Assembly (NCBI GenBank): GCA_045110675.1
Contig: JBGCGJ010000066.1
Coordinates: 1 to 14,448 of the forward strand
From: JBALVT01 sp045110675
Lineage (GTDB): Bacteria > Pseudomonadota > Gammaproteobacteria > Pseudomonadales > Halieaceae
Direction of reading: 5' to 3'
DNA: 14,448 bases
Shown here one piece after another: positions 7,128 through 14,058 of this stretch. Both the position numbers and the translations under genes were made by a program. Positions within the stretch are counted from its first letter, which is position 1; each line of letters begins with the position of its first letter. The notes under the pieces are model-generated. The model made no database searches, was not told the DNA's origin, and was given only the letters and a program-made list of their open reading frames with translations.

Positions 7128-7321
7128 AGTAAATTTCCGAAGTCTGGTTATAGTATGTTGTTGACGGTACTAGATTTGTGAACAGACAATATAGCTGTCC
7201 GGACCCCGCAGGTCTAATTGGGAACTGTTTTCGTAGCGTTCCCCCGAGCCGCCCTGCTACAGTCGTGGACAGAGAGCAATAGCGCCCTCCTATTCAGCCA
7301 GTAACCAAAGGAGCCTTGAAG
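7128..7321. promoter_or_regulatory. Divergent intergenic region between the MBL-fold operon and the GFA gene
   Basis: These 194 bp must hold the promoters of both divergent units. An 8-bp palindrome GTCCGGAC lies at 7197-7204. On the minus strand TATATT (7193-7188) could serve as a -10 element for the MBL-fold operon, but its -35 region is poor. The plus strand has AAAGGAG (7307-7313) as the ribosome-binding site that fixes the GFA start. No convincing operator was found. Confidence 0.3.
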
Positions 7322-7723
7322 ATGATCAAAGGACATTGCGAATGCGGTCGCATCAGTTATACCGCTTCAGGCCCTATAGAAGATTACAGTCACTGCCATT
7401 GCTCCCAGTGTCGTCGCCTCTCGGGAGCCGCCTACGCCAGCTTCGCCGGTGTAAATAAAAGTGAATTTAGTTATCTCTCTGGCGAATCCGATATCCAGAC
7501 CTACGCTTCTTCAGCATCCCATCGGAGATTTTTTTGCGGAAACTGCGGCTCAAATGTCGGCGTAGCGTTGGATTCCGAGCCGGACTCAATCTATCTGGCC
7601 ATGGGAAGCCTGGACGGGGCGCTGGAACTCCCCAAGGGATACCACATTTATGTCAATTCTAAAGCCAACTGGCACACGATTACCGATGATTTACCGCAGT
7701 TCAGTGAAGAGCCCGACGATTAA
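7322..7723 (+). CDS. GFA/CENP-V-family zinc protein
   Basis: This 133-residue protein of the glutathione-dependent formaldehyde-activating (GFA) family has the expected cysteine pattern for two zinc ions: Cys6-x-Cys8, Cys25-x-Cys27-x2-Cys30, and Cys72-x2-Cys75 (GHCECG, CHCSQC, FCGNCG). Many members have unknown substrates, so formaldehyde activity should not be assumed, although Rieske or P450 demethylation nearby could produce formaldehyde. The frame opens at a TTG at 7316, but AAAGGAG at 7307-7313 lies only two bases before it and eight bases before the ATG at 7322, so the ATG is the start. Its TAA stop overlaps the stop of the convergent symporter gene: TTAA at 7720-7723 serves both. Confidence 0.9.
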   Translation: MIKGHCECGRISYTASGPIEDYSHCHCSQCRRLSGAAYASFAGVNKSEFSYLSGESDIQTYASSASHRRFFCGNCGSNVGVALDSEPDSIYLAMGSLDGALELPKGYHIYVNSKANWHTITDDLPQFSEEPDD

Positions 7724-9474
7724 CGGTTGCCTACTTTCCCGTAGGATTTTCTGACCAACCAAATAGTCAAAAGTGCGACTGGAACCATCCAGACCACTGT
7801 GAGCAGATTAACCATTACTTCACCTGTAAACCAATTCAACCCGCCGTCGTCGGCCAACTGATTCGTCGCTGCCTGATAGGGCAAAATATACCAGCGCTGA
7901 TAAGCCGCTGTGGTAAGTACCGCGTACACAATCATAATACCCAGCGCGATGAAGGTAGCCCTGGATCGCCCGGGGCTTCGCTCCTGATTGGGAGTGCGAT
8001 GCAAGCGCAAGCGATAAGCCTTCTCTTTGCGGGTCACTTTTCCTCGCGAAGAAACGATATGAATAGCGATCAAACTCAGCGCCCCACCAATCACAATAGG
8101 ATCAAGGTAACTGGGTAAAGAAATCCAGCCCATGTAATCTAAAAACTTCGGAAACACATTGCCGACAAAACCAACCACTAGTCCCCAGAAAGCGGCATCC
8201 GCAGTGATTTTTTTGCTCCAAACACTCATAAAGGCAACCGGCCCCCAGGAAGACGCAAACACTGTGCCGACGAAATAGATCAGCCAAAAAATACTCGGAG
8301 GGAAGAACATACTCATAACCAGAGTAATGAAGCCCACAACTAACATCGAGAGCCGTGTGAAGCGCAATTGTCTGCGTTCATCCTGGCTGTCATCGTTCAG
8401 CAGATCATTATTGACACTAAAGCCGACCAGCGAAAGAAAGGTTGAAGCACTGGACAGCGCTGCGGCCATAATGCCCGCTAACAGGGTCGCACCGAGAAAT
8501 TCGGGCATGATATTTCTGGCGGCCCAAATCATGGTTTGTTCATAGGGTTCAATATCAGGCTTACTCAGATTGATGGTAACGGCACCAGCGTACAAAAAAA
8601 TCTGCACCAGAATCAGCGCCAGACAGGCATAAACTGCCGATCGCAATACCACATGCTCATTGGCTGCCATGAGATGCCGGCTCGACTGCCAAGGACTCAC
8701 CGCATAGACCACGCCCCAGGACAAATCGATGATAAGCGCCCAGATCAAATAATCCATAGGGGTGTCCCACTCGGTGCCAGGACCAACAATTCCATGCCAG
8801 GACATCATCTCTGGTTTCGACTCTACCTGTACCAAACCGGTCACGACCTCAACCCATCCACCCTGGGCATCAACCAGATAAAGCAGAGCGAAAAACGCGG
8901 CACAGGTGAACAGAAGAAACATCAACGTATCGGTCAAGATGACGCCGCGCGAACCGGCGTACATGGTAAACAGAGTGTAAGTGACCCAGGCGAGCAGCAA
9001 ACCCTGCTGGTAGCTAACTCCCACCAAATCGACAAGCAGAACCGCTGCACCCTGGGTTACGGCGAGCAGATATCCGCCCAGTGCCAATACGATAGTAACG
9101 CCGGCCGCGTATTGAACCCGTCGAGAGTTAAACCGCCGGCCAAAGTAATCCGCTACGGTCAGTGCTTCGCTACGACGTAAATAACGGCCGAAAAATACCG
9201 CGCCGAGAACATAGCCCATCGCGGCGGTGGGGGGAAATAGCAGGTAAGGCCCGGCCTGGCCTGCATAAACAAAACCGGTTTCACCTAAAAAGGCATTAGT
9301 GCTAAGAACACTGGCAACCAATGTTCCAACAATGAGGATTGTAGGCGCACGTCGGCCCGCTACATAATAGTCATCGAGACCTTTAACACCGCGCCCTGCG
9401 TAGTTGCCTATGGCAACGTAGGCAAGCAGGCTGACCAATAAAACTATCGTATAAATATCCATTTCGGTAAGCAT
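7720..9474 (-). CDS. Sodium:solute symporter (SSS family) permease
   Basis: This 584-residue polytopic inner-membrane transporter of the SSS family couples Na+ entry to solute uptake. Multiple hydrophobic segments are visible, beginning with YTIVLLVSLLAYVAIGNYAG (8-27). The family stretch GLDDYYVAGRRAP (32-44), ASVLSTNAFLGETGF (54-68) and YAGSRGVILTD (172-182) match the conserved first helices and the AVxxTD signature. The C-terminus is basic. The substrate cannot be told from sequence, but its setting among oxygenase and CoA genes suggests an organic acid or related carbon source. The frame is open to 9531, but the extension is hydrophilic and carries no ribosome-binding site. ATGs at 9474 and 9462 both give a normal first helix, and 9474 is used here with low certainty. 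It is divergent from the dehydrogenase gene and shares stop-codon bases with the GFA gene. Confidence 0.92.
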   Translation of the reverse strand: MLTEMDIYTIVLLVSLLAYVAIGNYAGRGVKGLDDYYVAGRRAPTILIVGTLVASVLSTNAFLGETGFVYAGQAGPYLLFPPTAAMGYVLGAVFFGRYLRRSEALTVADYFGRRFNSRRVQYAAGVTIVLALGGYLLAVTQGAAVLLVDLVGVSYQQGLLLAWVTYTLFTMYAGSRGVILTDTLMFLLFTCAAFFALLYLVDAQGGWVEVVTGLVQVESKPEMMSWHGIVGPGTEWDTPMDYLIWALIIDLSWGVVYAVSPWQSSRHLMAANEHVVLRSAVYACLALILVQIFLYAGAVTINLSKPDIEPYEQTMIWAARNIMPEFLGATLLAGIMAAALSSASTFLSLVGFSVNNDLLNDDSQDERRQLRFTRLSMLVVGFITLVMSMFFPPSIFWLIYFVGTVFASSWGPVAFMSVWSKKITADAAFWGLVVGFVGNVFPKFLDYMGWISLPSYLDPIVIGGALSLIAIHIVSSRGKVTRKEKAYRLRLHRTPNQERSPGRSRATFIALGIMIVYAVLTTAAYQRWYILPYQAATNQLADDGGLNWFTGEVMVNLLTVVWMVPVALLTIWLVRKSYGKVGNR

Positions 9475-9522
9475 AGTACCAATGAAAGAGGAACAATGAT
9501 CTCCGTGCCGACCCGCCCGGAG

Positions 9523-9536
9523 GATGAACATTCATC
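9523..9536. promoter_or_regulatory. Inverted repeat in the symporter/dehydrogenase divergent region
   Basis: GATGAA and TTCATC form a perfect 6-bp inverted repeat with a 2-bp centre. It sits about midway in the 110-bp gap between the symporter start (9474) and the dehydrogenase start (9585). It overlaps a weak -35 (TTCATC) that is spaced 18 bp from TAAACT (9555-9560), a candidate -10 for the dehydrogenase. It may be an operator; the evidence is position and symmetry only. Confidence 0.35.
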
Positions 9537-9584
9537 GGAGTGCGTCTGGGATGCTAAACTGCTTCCACAATACAGGAGTCCACA

Positions 9585-10385
9585 ATGATTAATTATGAAG
9601 GTACAAGTGTCTTAGTCACAGGCGCGGCGTCAGGTATAGGTAGAGCTTTGGCGCAGGGGCTTGGAGCCCGAGGTGCACAGGTGATTTGCGCCGATCGAGA
9701 CCTCGCTGGCGCGCAAGAGACCGCCGCCTCTACAGGCAGTTCCTGCCAGGCGATTGAATGTGATCTCTCGGACCCAGGCGCAGCAGCGACGCTTGTAGAA
9801 AGAAGCTTCGCAGCGGCAAATCGCCTCGACTTGATTTGCTCGAACGCTGGCATTGGAATGAGTGGCCGAGTGATCGACCAGGAAATGACGGATAGCGCAG
9901 ATTTAACCCGCTTGTTCGAGGTGAATTTTTATGCGGGTTTAAAAATTGCCCAAGCATACGCCGGAATTCTAGAGAGCTCGGGACAACGCGGGCGTTTAAT
10001 GGTAACCGCGTCTGAGAACTCCCTCAGTGTTCCCGAGGCCGTTAATCGAGGAAGAATGGCCTTCTATGGCGCGACAAAACATGCGCTTCTTGTCGCCATG
10101 GAGTGGATGCGCATTGATCACAAAGATAGCCCGATGGATTTGCATGTGCTTATGCCCGGTGCAGTCTATACGCCTTTGGTAGCGAGGTTAATGCCCGATC
10201 CAGGTAAAGCACCGCCCGAGTTAGAACTGATTTATCCCGAGCAATGTGCCGAGGTAGCACTCAGGGGTATGGACAAAGATTTGTTCTATATCCCGACACA
10301 AGCGCATCTCCTGGATGACATGCAGCCGCGTTTTCGAGAGATAAAGCACGCATTGGATGTACTCGGCATTGAGAGAACTTACTAA
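9585..10385 (+). CDS. Short-chain dehydrogenase/reductase (SDR)
   Basis: This 266-residue classical SDR is a cytoplasmic NAD(P)-dependent alcohol dehydrogenase or ketoreductase. The Rossmann nucleotide loop is TGAASGIG (12-19), NAG is at 87-89, the structural Asn is N114, and the catalytic residues are Ser143 (TASENS), Tyr161 and Lys165 (YGATK). Asp37 after the second strand (ADRD) favours NAD+ over NADP+. AGGAG lies about seven bases before the ATG. It is divergent from the symporter and lies in the same catabolic neighbourhood as the P450 and Rieske genes, so oxidation of an alcohol made by an oxygenase is a reasonable but unproved role. It converges on the mipA-like gene. Confidence 0.93.
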   Translation: MINYEGTSVLVTGAASGIGRALAQGLGARGAQVICADRDLAGAQETAASTGSSCQAIECDLSDPGAAATLVERSFAAANRLDLICSNAGIGMSGRVIDQEMTDSADLTRLFEVNFYAGLKIAQAYAGILESSGQRGRLMVTASENSLSVPEAVNRGRMAFYGATKHALLVAMEWMRIDHKDSPMDLHVLMPGAVYTPLVARLMPDPGKAPPELELIYPEQCAEVALRGMDKDLFYIPTQAHLLDDMQPRFREIKHALDVLGIERTY

Positions 10386-10410
10386 GACAATAACAACACG
10401 ATAGCAAGTT

Positions 10411-10448
10411 GGCGCGTCTCCCCTAACACCTTTTGGGAAGCACGCGCC
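10411..10448. other. G+C-rich stem-loop between the convergent SDR and mipA-like genes
   Basis: GGCGCGT (10411-10417) and ACGCGCC (10442-10448) form a perfect 7-bp stem, with a possible inner TCCC/GGGA pairing. It lies 25 bp after the dehydrogenase stop and 12 bp before the end of the mipA-like gene. Neither strand has a T run after the stem: the only homopolymer is an A7 run on the plus strand beyond the stem. It is therefore not a classic rho-independent terminator, but it could still stabilise 3' ends or cause pausing on both strands. Confidence 0.45.
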
Positions 10449-10460
10449 CTCACAAAAAAA

Positions 10461-11240
10461 TCAGAAGTTATAGCTAACGGTGACGCCCGCCTGATAGATC
10501 AGGTCGTCTTCTACTATAGAGCTGTCCCGAATCGTTGAATCGAGATAAGTCACGCCCGTTTCAAGACTAATATCCCAATTTTCGGTGAATTCGTAACGAC
10601 CTCGCACACCGGCGTATACGTTAACAGCGGAGTCTGCTCGGTATTCAGCTCTGGTCGCTGTCGCTTCGCTGGCACTCACGCCAACGTGATGATTCACTTT
10701 GCTATCGCTCATCCAGCTCACTTTCACAACAGGATTGATCGCCCATTCACCGGCATGCAGATCAAAGGTATAGCCCAGGCTGACTGTCTCACCATCGTGT
10801 TCATTGCCCAGGTCAGTGACCACTGTCAGGTTTAAACGCCCCAGGTCAGTGGTGTGATTCACATAAAACCCGCCTTCTAACGTTGCATCGCGCTCAATCA
10901 GCCCCTCCAATTCATCGGTGTCCTCGTATTCATCTTCGTCACTGAGGTAACCGCCATCCACGCCGACAATCAGACCAGCACTAAATTGATTCACTTCTGC
11001 GACGAATAAATTCAAGGTGCCGTTCTTAACAAAAAAACGATCACCGTTGTAAACAAAGTTCGGTGAGATGTAGCCAACGGCGTCCTCCCCAGCATAAATA
11101 TTGTTTTGAGCGACGACTGAAGCTCCCAATATCCAGCGACTCTCGCTGTCACCCGGGCCAATGGCATCGCTGGCTTGAGTATTGGCTGATAAAATCGCTG
11201 CGCTCGTTGCAAGTGTCGTGATCAGTTTCTGTGCTTTCAT
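10461..11240 (-). CDS. MipA/OmpV-family outer membrane protein
   Basis: This 259-residue outer-membrane beta-barrel has a signal peptide (about residues 1-23, cleavage after TQA) and a C-terminus ending in phenylalanine (VTVSYNF), as expected for recognition by the barrel assembly machine. Family features include YISPNFVYNGDRFFVKNG (57-74), the GLIERDATLEGGFYV stretch (113-127), HVGVSASEA and the late SIVEDD motif. Residues 101-110 (DEDEYEDTDE) form an acidic patch, probably in a surface or periplasmic loop, that could bind cations or basic peptides. AAGGA lies seven bases before the ATG. It follows the PhoPQ and Bor-like operon on the same strand after 104 bp. MipA-like proteins beside two-component systems have been linked to responses to envelope-active compounds. 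Here the upstream PhoP-box-like repeats suggest control by the neighbouring PhoP. Confidence 0.88.
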   Translation of the reverse strand: MKAQKLITTLATSAAILSANTQASDAIGPGDSESRWILGASVVAQNNIYAGEDAVGYISPNFVYNGDRFFVKNGTLNLFVAEVNQFSAGLIVGVDGGYLSDEDEYEDTDELEGLIERDATLEGGFYVNHTTDLGRLNLTVVTDLGNEHDGETVSLGYTFDLHAGEWAINPVVKVSWMSDSKVNHHVGVSASEATATRAEYRADSAVNVYAGVRGRYEFTENWDISLETGVTYLDSTIRDSSIVEDDLIYQAGVTVSYNF

Positions 11241-11248
11241 TTTGCTTT

Positions 11249-11291
11249 CCTTAAAGTTGCTTGGTTGTGATTAACGAAAGCTACTTTAAGG
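11249..11291 (-). promoter_or_regulatory. Inverted repeat enclosing the mipA ribosome-binding site
   Basis: On the minus strand CCTTAAAGTAGC (11291-11280) and GCAACTTTAAGG (11260-11249) are complementary at 11 of 12 positions with a 19-base loop. The downstream arm includes the AAGG of the mipA Shine-Dalgarno sequence (AAGGA, 11252-11248). If transcribed, this would fold into a leader hairpin that hides the ribosome-binding site. It could instead be a DNA operator. Confidence 0.5.
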
Positions 11292-11310
11292 GAAGAGCGT
11301 GAATGCTAAC

Positions 11311-11338
11311 TTAACGCAAAATGAACTGGGGATTAACG
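11311..11338 (-). promoter_or_regulatory. PhoP-box-like tandem repeats upstream of mipA
   Basis: Reading the minus strand, CGTTAA (11338-11333), AGTTCA (11327-11322) and CGTTAA (11316-11311) are separated by exactly five bases each, giving an 11-bp period. The shared core NGTTNA resembles the PhoP box, a pair of (T/G)GTTTA hexamers five bases apart. Another CGTTAA occurs at 11276-11271, out of phase. TAGCAT (11308-11303) could be the -10 element. Regulation by the adjacent PhoP is inferred. Confidence 0.6.
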
Positions 11339-11344
11339 AAGAAA

Positions 11345-11677
11345 CTATTGAACAGTTTCCGCGACAGGAACAACATAGCACTCCACTTTATTCGTCCACG
11401 CACTGTAGAAAGACATGATGCCAAAGTTTGGCACCACAGCACCGACAAGCAAATTATAGAAGGTGAACTCTGTGGTTATTTTCGCCCATGCCCTGTCTCC
11501 ACAAACATCGCGAATATCCAATGGGCTGCTTATTTCTACCATTCCGTTCAGGGTCGCGTGATGCCACTTGTTGACAACTGGCGGCTCCGCATCCTGTTCA
11601 ACCTGCACAAAGGTAATACTGTTGCAGGCACCGAGCAGTAAAAAGAGAACCGTAAAGGCCAACCTAAACATATTCAT
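11345..11677 (-). CDS. Bor-like outer-membrane lipoprotein (second of a tandem pair)
   Basis: This 110-residue lipoprotein has a signal peptide with lipobox LLGAC, so Cys18 would be acylated. Asn rather than Asp at +2 predicts the outer membrane. The mature part follows the Bor layout: a WHHATLNG stretch near residue 38, a Cys in DVCGDRAW, a hydrophobic FTFYNLLVGAV segment, and a second Cys near the end (KVECYV). Phage lambda Bor is a small serum-resistance-related lipoprotein; the chromosomal relatives are mostly uncharacterised. Its ATG overlaps the stop of the preceding lipoprotein gene (ATGA, 11677-11674), which implies translational coupling. The two appear to be diverged duplicates. Confidence 0.75.
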   Translation of the reverse strand: MNMFRLAFTVLFLLLGACNSITFVQVEQDAEPPVVNKWHHATLNGMVEISSPLDIRDVCGDRAWAKITTEFTFYNLLVGAVVPNFGIMSFYSAWTNKVECYVVPVAETVQ

Positions 11678-11982
11678 TCCTCACACCAAATTTTTACGGT
11701 ACGTGGCGAGTAGATAAACAGCGTCAGGTAACCGAACATCCAATCCGAGGAAGTCATTACGGTTTGCATCTGGCTCACTTCCGCGCCCTCGCATAGTTCG
11801 TTCACATCCACTTCATGCTCACCTTTGATCCCCCAGAAATAAAACGGCTTACTGTCCATATAGCTGGGAGCAGAAGTATCCTTTTCACCGCCCTCGGGTC
11901 GGATGGTAACGCTGGAGCAGGCCGATACCGCTATCAGTATCGCCGTAGCAACAAGCATCCGGTTTTTCTTTGAACTGACCAT
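11674..11982 (-). CDS. Bor-like lipoprotein (first of a tandem pair)
   Basis: This 102-residue lipoprotein has basic residues KKNR, a hydrophobic core and the lipobox AVSAC with Cys22. Ser at +2 fits outer-membrane sorting. The mature region resembles Bor more closely than its neighbour does: KPFYFWGIKGEHEVDVNELC, MQTVMTSSD, a GYLTLFIYSPRTV segment and a terminal WCEE, with the two conserved cysteines. GAGG lies about nine bases before the ATG; Met9 is an alternative start but would shorten the basic region. It begins 20 bp after the phoQ stop and overlaps the next Bor-like gene by four bases, so it belongs to the phoPQ transcript. Confidence 0.77.
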   Translation of the reverse strand: MVSSKKNRMLVATAILIAVSACSSVTIRPEGGEKDTSAPSYMDSKPFYFWGIKGEHEVDVNELCEGAEVSQMQTVMTSSDWMFGYLTLFIYSPRTVKIWCEE

Positions 11983-12002
11983 TCCTATGATCCTCTTTAG
12001 TA

Positions 12003-13376
12003 CTACTTCGTAGGTAATTTCACGACAAACATCGCCCCGCCGGACGCTGAATCTGCGATTGTCAGTGAGCCCTTATAGCTATCCACAATCTCAACGACTA
12101 TTGCGAGTCCAAAACCTTGACCCTCCAGATTTGAATCCAGGCGAACACCACGCCGCAATATTCGTTCGCGCTGCGTGTCAGGGACGCCTGGACCATCATC
12201 TTCAACAATTATTAGCAATTGCATTCCGCCGGTTTCATCCATATCTTTGACGGCCGTGATACAAACTTTTTTCTGGCAGTGTTTGTATGCATTATCGGCA
12301 AGATTTCCCAGCAATTCTGTGAGGTCATTTTCATCGCCATAAAAAGACAATTGAGGATCCACGCCAACCTCAACCGAGATGCCTTTTTCGAAGTAAACCT
12401 TATTTAAGGCTGAGACAATGCTTTCAACCTGATCGGCAACGTTAGTGGCAACGAAGCTGGTGAACTCTCCGCCCGACACCGCGCGCTGCAGCTGATAGTC
12501 CACTATATTGCTCATCCTCCCCACCTGCCTGCTGAGCGTCTGGACAAGCTCAGCACGGGAAATCGGCTGCCCACTTTCGTCGATGTCAGATTCAATGCCC
12601 CGCAACACGGAAAGCGGTGTTTTCAAACTGTGGGACAAATCGGCCATTCGATCTCTGTAACGCTTTCTCTGCCTGCGTTCATTGGCGACCAGAAGATTGA
12701 GATTCTCAGTAAGCGGTTTGAGCTCCTTTGGATAACTGCCTCGAAATGACTGCAGTTCGCCTTTGTTCATTGCATCCACATCCAGGGTCACACCCCGCAG
12801 TGGCGTAAGTCCCCAACGTAATATCAAGGCTTGCAGGCCAAAAAGGGTGAGCCCGAATACAAGCAAACCACCCGTCAGCGCCATGCGATAGTCCATCAAC
12901 TCGCTGCGATAATAGTCGGCTCCCTCCATCACGGTGAATACGAAGGTCGTTTTATCGCCGCTCGAATCTGGCCATCGGGTACTAAAGCTGGATACATAGT
13001 AGGAATCACCTGTCACGTCCTCTGCTCGCCCGAAAAGCCACTCGCCCTCCTGTGGTGCAGGTAGGGAGAAATTGCGATCTGCGGCGGACAAACTGCGCCA
13101 GGACTCTTTTCCCTGGGCATCGGTCACTATTGCAAGCAGTGACTCCCCCGGAGTGTTAAATCGCGGCTCCGACAAATGAGTTGGCAGTTCAATGGTTCCG
13201 TTTTCATTATTGGCAATAGAAAGAAGTAGATAGATTTGTGACTGCAGTTTTTCGCGCTCGACCTTTTCCAGACTGATGGAAAACGCGCTGTCCAGCAGCA
13301 AACCTGTCGCCCCCAGAAACAAAGTGAGCGCAATCGCTGTAGAAAGAAATAGTCTGGAGGCTATCGAAAAATTCAT
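12003..13376 (-). CDS. phoQ: PhoQ-like sensor histidine kinase
   Basis: This is a 457-residue inner-membrane histidine kinase. Transmembrane helices lie at about 8-29 and 165-187, with a periplasmic sensor of about 135 residues between them. A HAMP-like region follows (about 188-240). The dimerisation domain has DLSHSLKTPLSVL with phospho-accepting His249. The ATPase domain has the N box ELLGNLADNAYKHC (354-367), the G1 box VEDDGPGVP (391-399) and the G2 box EGQGFGLAI (418-426). SHSLKTPLSVL, GRMSNIVDYQLQRA and GDENDLTELLGNLADNA parallel PhoQ closely. PhoQ senses low Mg2+/Ca2+, acid pH and cationic antimicrobial peptides. The strongly acidic run in the E. coli sensor domain is not evident here, so the ligand may differ. 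It starts four bases after phoP and is followed by Bor-like genes. Confidence 0.9.
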   Translation of the reverse strand: MNFSIASRLFLSTAIALTLFLGATGLLLDSAFSISLEKVEREKLQSQIYLLLSIANNENGTIELPTHLSEPRFNTPGESLLAIVTDAQGKESWRSLSAADRNFSLPAPQEGEWLFGRAEDVTGDSYYVSSFSTRWPDSSGDKTTFVFTVMEGADYYRSELMDYRMALTGGLLVFGLTLFGLQALILRWGLTPLRGVTLDVDAMNKGELQSFRGSYPKELKPLTENLNLLVANERRQRKRYRDRMADLSHSLKTPLSVLRGIESDIDESGQPISRAELVQTLSRQVGRMSNIVDYQLQRAVSGGEFTSFVATNVADQVESIVSALNKVYFEKGISVEVGVDPQLSFYGDENDLTELLGNLADNAYKHCQKKVCITAVKDMDETGGMQLLIIVEDDGPGVPDTQRERILRRGVRLDSNLEGQGFGLAIVVEIVDSYKGSLTIADSASGGAMFVVKLPTK

Positions 13377-13380
13377 AGTG

Positions 13381-14058
13381 TCAGCTGCGCTTACTCACAA
13401 AACGATAACCGCGACCGCGCAAGGTCTCAATGGGCCGATGCTCTCCTGTCGGATCAAGCTTTTTGCGCAAGCGAGCAATGATGACCTCAACCACATTACT
13501 CTCCCTGTCTTCGTTGTCTCCGTAAAGGCGGTCGATGAGCATAGACTTGGTGGTGATCTTTCCGGGATTCATTACAAAGTGCTCCAGTACCTTGTACTCG
13601 AACGCGGTTAAATCAACTTCCAACCCATCAACGCTTAACTCATTGGTCGAGATATTAAGGGAAATCGAACCGAACTGTAGTGTTGAGCTCGTGTGTCCTG
13701 CAGCGCGGCGCAGCAACGCTTTGACTCGTGCAGTCAGCTCCTCCAATTGAAATGGCTTGGTCAGATAATCGTCTGCACCGGCATCCAGACCCTTGACCTT
13801 GTCTTTCCATCCGGCTCGAGCGGTGAGTACGAGAATCGGGAACCCATACCCGTTGTCACGGAGGCGTTGAATGAGCTCTATACCGTCCATCTTTGGCAAG
13901 CCCAGATCTACAATAGCTACATCAATGTCGTACTCGCTCGCGTAATAAAACGCCTCTTCTCCATCGCCGGCGAGACTCACCTGATAAGCCAAGCGCTCCA
14001 ACTGGCGCTGTAGCTGCCCACGAAGCTCCATGTCATCCTCTACCAACAATACTCTCAT
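13381..14058 (-). CDS. phoP: PhoP-like OmpR-family response regulator
   Basis: This 225-residue response regulator has an N-terminal receiver domain (about 1-115) and a C-terminal winged-helix DNA-binding domain (about 127-222). The acidic pocket is Asp8/Asp9, the phosphorylation site Asp51 (VDLGLPKMDG), and the switch residues Thr79 and Lys101 (LTKPF). The DNA-binding part contains LTAFEYKVLEHF, DRESNVVEVIIARLRKKLD and ETLRGRGYRFV, which match PhoP of pseudomonads and enterics better than other OmpR-family members. PhoP binds direct repeats of (T/G)GTTTA spaced 11 bp, and similar repeats lie upstream of the mipA-like gene. Its ATG shares one base with the stop of the PepSY gene (TAATG), which implies coupling. 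It lies four bases before phoQ. Confidence 0.9.
   Translation of the reverse strand: MRVLLVEDDMELRGQLQRQLERLAYQVSLAGDGEEAFYYASEYDIDVAIVDLGLPKMDGIELIQRLRDNGYGFPILVLTARAGWKDKVKGLDAGADDYLTKPFQLEELTARVKALLRRAAGHTSSTLQFGSISLNISTNELSVDGLEVDLTAFEYKVLEHFVMNPGKITTKSMLIDRLYGDNEDRESNVVEVIIARLRKKLDPTGEHRPIETLRGRGYRFVSKRS

Noticed and set aside
7140..7200. A clear sigma-70 promoter on the plus strand for the GFA gene
   Set aside because: TTGACG near 7161 and TATAGC near 7191 are 23 bp apart, too far for a normal spacer.
8536..9180. Plus-strand 214-codon frame
   Set aside because: It is antisense to the symporter's membrane helices and reads as a low-information shadow rich in Gln, Arg and His.
9475..9531. 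Longer N-terminus for the symporter
   Set aside because: The added 19 residues are hydrophilic and not typical of the family, and there is no ribosome-binding site before the ATG at 9531.
11321..11641. Plus-strand 106-codon frame
   Set aside because: It lies opposite the Bor-like lipoprotein gene, which has a lipobox and translational coupling; the plus frame has no features.
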